Assembly (NCBI GenBank): GCA_029242825.1
Contig: JAQWTF010000107.1
Location: 1-18,209 of the forward strand
Length of the DNA stretch: 18,209 nt
Source: MAG-120531 sp029242825
GTDB lineage: Bacteria; Bacteroidota; Bacteroidia; Flavobacteriales; Flavobacteriaceae
Direction of reading: 5' to 3'
Notes under the pieces: model-generated
Database searches by the model: none
The model's input: only the letters and a program-made list of their open reading frames with translations
What the model was told of the DNA's origin: nothing
Shown here: positions 15,991 to 18,209 of the stretch, piece by piece
Numbering within the stretch: position 1 is the stretch's first letter
How the letters are laid out: each line of letters begins with the position of its first letter
Position numbers and translations under genes: made by a program

Positions 15991-16812
15991 ATGCAATTAG
16001 ATTTAATCCCTCAGATCAAGCACACTAAAAGCAATAACTTTTTTCTTTTATCCGGCCCTTGTGCCATTGAAGGAGAAGACATGGCGCTTAGAATTGCGGA
16101 GAAAATCGTCAGCATTACAGACGCTTTAGAGATTCCTTACATATTTAAAGGAAGTTTTAAAAAGGCCAATCGCTCTAGGGTAGATTCTTTTACTGGGATT
16201 GGAGATGAAAAGGCTTTAAAAATTTTACAAAAGGTCTCTCAGACCTTTGGCGTGCCAACGGTCACTGACATTCATGAAGTATCAGATGCCGCTTTAGCTG
16301 CGCAATACGTAGACGTATTACAGATACCAGCCTTTCTAGTGAGACAAACGGACTTGGTGGTCGCTGCTGCTAAAACCGGAAAAGTAGTGAACCTCAAAAA
16401 AGGGCAATTCATGAGCCCAGAGAGTATGCAACACGCGGTACAAAAAGTATTGGACAGCGGGAATAATCAAGTAGCTATTACAGATAGAGGCACTATGTTT
16501 GGCTACCAAGATATGGTGGTAGATTTTAGGGGAATACCTACCATGAAAGCTTATGCACCTGTTGTATTAGATGTAACCCACTCCTTACAACAACCCAATC
16601 AGACTTCTGGAGTGACTGGTGGCAGACCAGACATGATTGAAACCATAGCCAGAGCAGGTATTGCCACAGGAGCAGACGGTATTTTCATTGAAACCCATTT
16701 TGACCCTTCCAATGCTAAAAGTGACGGCGCCAACATGCTCCACCTAGATCATTTAGAGAAACTACTCACGAATTTAGTCGCCATTAGAAAGACGGTTCAA
16801 GGCCTTCAGTAA
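15991..16812 (+). CDS. kdsA: 3-deoxy-8-phosphooctulonate (KDO-8-P) synthase
   Basis: KdsA condenses phosphoenolpyruvate with arabinose 5-phosphate to KDO 8-phosphate, the precursor of the KDO that links lipid A to LPS core. The 273-residue TIM-barrel protein shows LLSGPCAIEG (19-28), FKGSFKKANRS (52-62), the substrate-binding PAFLVRQTDL (113-122), FGYQDMVVDFRG (170-181), DVTHSLQQP (194-202), GGRPD and FIETHFDP (232-239). Cys24, His197, Glu234 and Asp245 match the four metal ligands of the metal-dependent class; E. coli KdsA has Asn instead of this Cys. The ATG at 15991 was chosen over the in-frame TTG at 15970 because the latter lies within the promoter and adds residues not seen in the family. 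It is convergent with the next gene, 3 bp between stops. Confidence 0.95.
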   Translation: MQLDLIPQIKHTKSNNFFLLSGPCAIEGEDMALRIAEKIVSITDALEIPYIFKGSFKKANRSRVDSFTGIGDEKALKILQKVSQTFGVPTVTDIHEVSDAALAAQYVDVLQIPAFLVRQTDLVVAAAKTGKVVNLKKGQFMSPESMQHAVQKVLDSGNNQVAITDRGTMFGYQDMVVDFRGIPTMKAYAPVVLDVTHSLQQPNQTSGVTGGRPDMIETIARAGIATGADGIFIETHFDPSNAKSDGANMLHLDHLEKLLTNLVAIRKTVQGLQ

Positions 16813-16815
16813 GCT

Positions 16816-18021
16816 TTATTTTCCATTCACATAAGACGCAAGGTAGCTGTAGCGATCTGTGAGTTTGCCGTCTTTAGTCATTTGAGCCCTTGCTAAAACC
16901 CCATCTGCATCTCCATTAAAAAATGCAGGGATAACATGGGCTAAAAAAGCAGCGCCAAAACCCTCTGAAGCATCTCTAGGTAATTCACAAGGCAAATTGT
17001 CTACTGCCATAACAGCAATGGCATTGGGATCCATAAAATCTACCTCTTTAGCGGTCTCTCTATCTATACCATAAATGGGATCTGCAATGGTACTCGCCCT
17101 AAGCGTGGTAGGAATAGGATGACCAATATCACAACTAATATCTGCAATAACAGAGACTTTAAATAGGGGATTTTTAATGTCTTTTAGCTTAAAAAATGCT
17201 GGAGCCCCCTGACCGTAAAAATGCCCTGCAATAAAAACATCTGAGGCTTCCGTATATTGTAAAAAATCTGATTTATACGCTTCGGGATTGTCAAAAAAAT
17301 CCTTTTTATCCCCAACAAGTCCGTCACTTCGCTTATTGTATTCAAGTACATCTATCTGTGTGTACACTGGACCTGTAAAATGCCTTCCCATAAAATGCTC
17401 TGGACATACTTTTAATACCCCAGCAGCGTCTAGCAATTCTGCAGCACCATTGCCAACCCGTCCCATTCCTGTGAGCACCACTTTAATTGGAGGGAGGTTT
17501 ACTGACTTAATAGCTGCTGTAAGCGCTACTAAATCTCTGAGGTCACTGGCTTTAGGCAAATCAAACAATTCATGCTTTAAGCCATAGGTTCTTAGGCCAT
17601 TATAAGCACCCACCAATCCGGCATATCTACCAAAAGCAACGAGTCTTTGGCCACTGGCCGACGTAATGACCTCATGGTCATACAAGCTAATATTTTTCTC
17701 CAACACCGCCCTCAATAAATCTCTATTGTACGGTTGTTTTTTAATCGTATGAGAGAAGAAAAAATATTTTTTATTAGGAATTAGTGCCTCAATGGGCACT
17801 TCTTTAACCCCTAAAAGCACCTCGCAGTCTTCCATGGAAGCAGAAACTTCCAAGCCTTTTTCCTTGTATTCATTGTCTTTAAAAACTCTTATATTCGAGG
17901 GTTCTACAATGATTTTAGCACTAGGATACTCATCCTTAATTACTTGACAAAATTCCGGGGTTAGCACCACTCTTTTATCTGGTGGGTTTTTTCGCTCTGT
18001 GATAATACCAAAAGAAGTCAT
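16816..18021 (-). CDS. Saccharopine dehydrogenase-like (LYS1 type) / AlaDH-PNT fold oxidoreductase
   Basis: This 401-residue NAD(P)-dependent oxidoreductase begins with the AlaDH/PNT N-terminal domain (IITERKNPPDKRVVLTPE, 6-23) and has a Rossmann motif TGMGRVGNGA (184-193). The layout agrees with lysine-forming saccharopine dehydrogenase (LYS1 of fungi): LLGVKEVP with Lys73, FFFSHTIKKQ with His91 (candidate catalytic pair), SLYDHE (112-117), GQRLVAFGRYAGLVGA (124-139), and VIADISCDIGHPIPTT with an acidic residue at 294. The alpha-aminoadipate lysine pathway is not expected in this group, so the real substrate may be another amino or opine-type acid; plain alanine dehydrogenase fits less well. 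It faces kdsA tail to tail with 3 bp between stops and no terminator, and is divergent from ssrA. Confidence 0.75.
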   Translation of the reverse strand: MTSFGIITERKNPPDKRVVLTPEFCQVIKDEYPSAKIIVEPSNIRVFKDNEYKEKGLEVSASMEDCEVLLGVKEVPIEALIPNKKYFFFSHTIKKQPYNRDLLRAVLEKNISLYDHEVITSASGQRLVAFGRYAGLVGAYNGLRTYGLKHELFDLPKASDLRDLVALTAAIKSVNLPPIKVVLTGMGRVGNGAAELLDAAGVLKVCPEHFMGRHFTGPVYTQIDVLEYNKRSDGLVGDKKDFFDNPEAYKSDFLQYTEASDVFIAGHFYGQGAPAFFKLKDIKNPLFKVSVIADISCDIGHPIPTTLRASTIADPIYGIDRETAKEVDFMDPNAIAVMAVDNLPCELPRDASEGFGAAFLAHVIPAFFNGDADGVLARAQMTKDGKLTDRYSYLASYVNGK

Positions 18022-18040
18022 GGGCTATATTTTTATGCTT

Positions 18041-18071
18041 CTAATTTAAGAGGATTTCGCTGGCTTGACAA
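18041..18071 (-). promoter_or_regulatory. Candidate promoter of the saccharopine dehydrogenase-like gene
   Basis: On the minus strand TTG (18071-18069) is followed after 20 bp by TAAATTAG (18048-18041), one mismatch from TAnnTTTG. It is 20 bp before the start codon. Its -33 region overlaps the putative ssrA promoter on the other strand. Confidence 0.4.
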
Positions 18072-18088
18072 ACTTTTTACTAACTTTG
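18060..18088 (+). promoter_or_regulatory. ssrA promoter
   Basis: TAACTTTG (18081-18088) is an exact TAnnTTTG -7 element, with CTG 18 bp upstream (18060-18062) as an imperfect -33. A TTGACA at 18065-18070 is also present but only 10 bp from the -7 box. The mature tmRNA end at 18100 lies 12 nt after the box, so a short 5' leader trimmed by RNase P is likely. Confidence 0.55.
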
Positions 18089-18099
18089 CCGGTTCCTAC

Positions 18100-18209
18100 G
18101 GGGCCGACCGGTTTTGACAGCGAGGCCAATTGGGATGTAAGCATGCCGAGCGCTGAATTACAGCTCGTAAATCTCATTTTTCACACTTTTAATAGGCGAG
18201 AATAACTAC
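18100..18209 (+). ncRNA. ssrA: tmRNA (ssrA), 5' part, truncated by right edge
   Basis: tmRNA rescues stalled ribosomes: its tRNA-like part enters the A site and its short frame adds a degradation tag. The 5' end GGGGCCGACCGGTTTTGACA is the typical bacterial tmRNA start (acceptor arm strand and D-loop-like GGTTTTGACAGC). GTAAGCATGC (18137-18146) is another conserved stretch, followed by a pseudoknot-1-like helix (CGAGC 18147-18151 with GCTCG 18163-18167) and the TAAATCTCA element upstream of the tag. The tag frame starts at GGC 18195 and reads G-E-N-N-Y to the window edge, agreeing with Bacteroidota tags of the GENNYALAA kind. The stop, pseudoknots 2-4 and the 3' tRNA-like half are beyond the window. 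Confidence 0.93.

Noticed and set aside
1..18209. Mobile elements, CRISPR arrays, defence islands or recent transfer
   Set aside because: No transposase, integrase, direct-repeat array, restriction or toxin gene was found; composition looks even and all genes are core-type.

Overview
The window is chromosomal housekeeping DNA from a member of the Bacteroidota, most likely the family Flavobacteriaceae. The evidence is protein character (646-residue GyrB, a SecDF start, DUF2911, a FtsE encoded without an adjacent ftsX, a tmRNA tag beginning GENNY), moderately AT-rich DNA, near absence of Shine-Dalgarno sequences, and several promoters of the Bacteroidota form TTG-N17-23-TAnnTTTG. The genus cannot be fixed from the sequence. 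No insertion sequence, prophage, CRISPR array, tRNA or rRNA gene is visible.

Layout. 1-3151 (minus): gyrB, then mdh 35 bp behind it, then a terminator, a promoter and the first 37 codons of secDF, which runs off the left edge. 3368-5038 (minus): asnB with a strong terminator. 5281-5823 (plus): a secreted DUF2911 protein, convergent with 5895-7526 (minus), a lipoprotein-type amidohydrolase; a bidirectional terminator separates them. 7594-12331 (minus): an outer-membrane beta-barrel gene overlapping the end of a 1003-residue TPR gene, probably co-transcribed and perhaps continuing into the amidohydrolase. 12462-13926 (plus): an FtsE-type ATPase and a ROK/polyphosphate-glucokinase-type sugar kinase, ending at a bidirectional terminator shared with typA (minus, 13996-15795). 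15991-16812 (plus): kdsA, divergent from typA and convergent (3-bp gap) with a LYS1-like saccharopine dehydrogenase homologue (minus, 16816-18021). 18100 to the right edge (plus): the 5' part of the tmRNA gene ssrA, including the first five tag codons.

Functionally this is a mix of information processing (gyrB, typA, ssrA), central metabolism (mdh, asnB, sugar kinase, dehydrogenase) and envelope work (secDF, kdsA for lipid A/LPS core, ftsE, TPR plus barrel). The least understood part is the TPR/beta-barrel gene pair, the best candidate for an undescribed envelope system, although the sequence alone gives no function. Features found outside the obvious long reading frames are the secDF start, the tmRNA, the promoters and terminators, and a correction of the kdsA start from an upstream TTG (part of the promoter) to the ATG at 15991.
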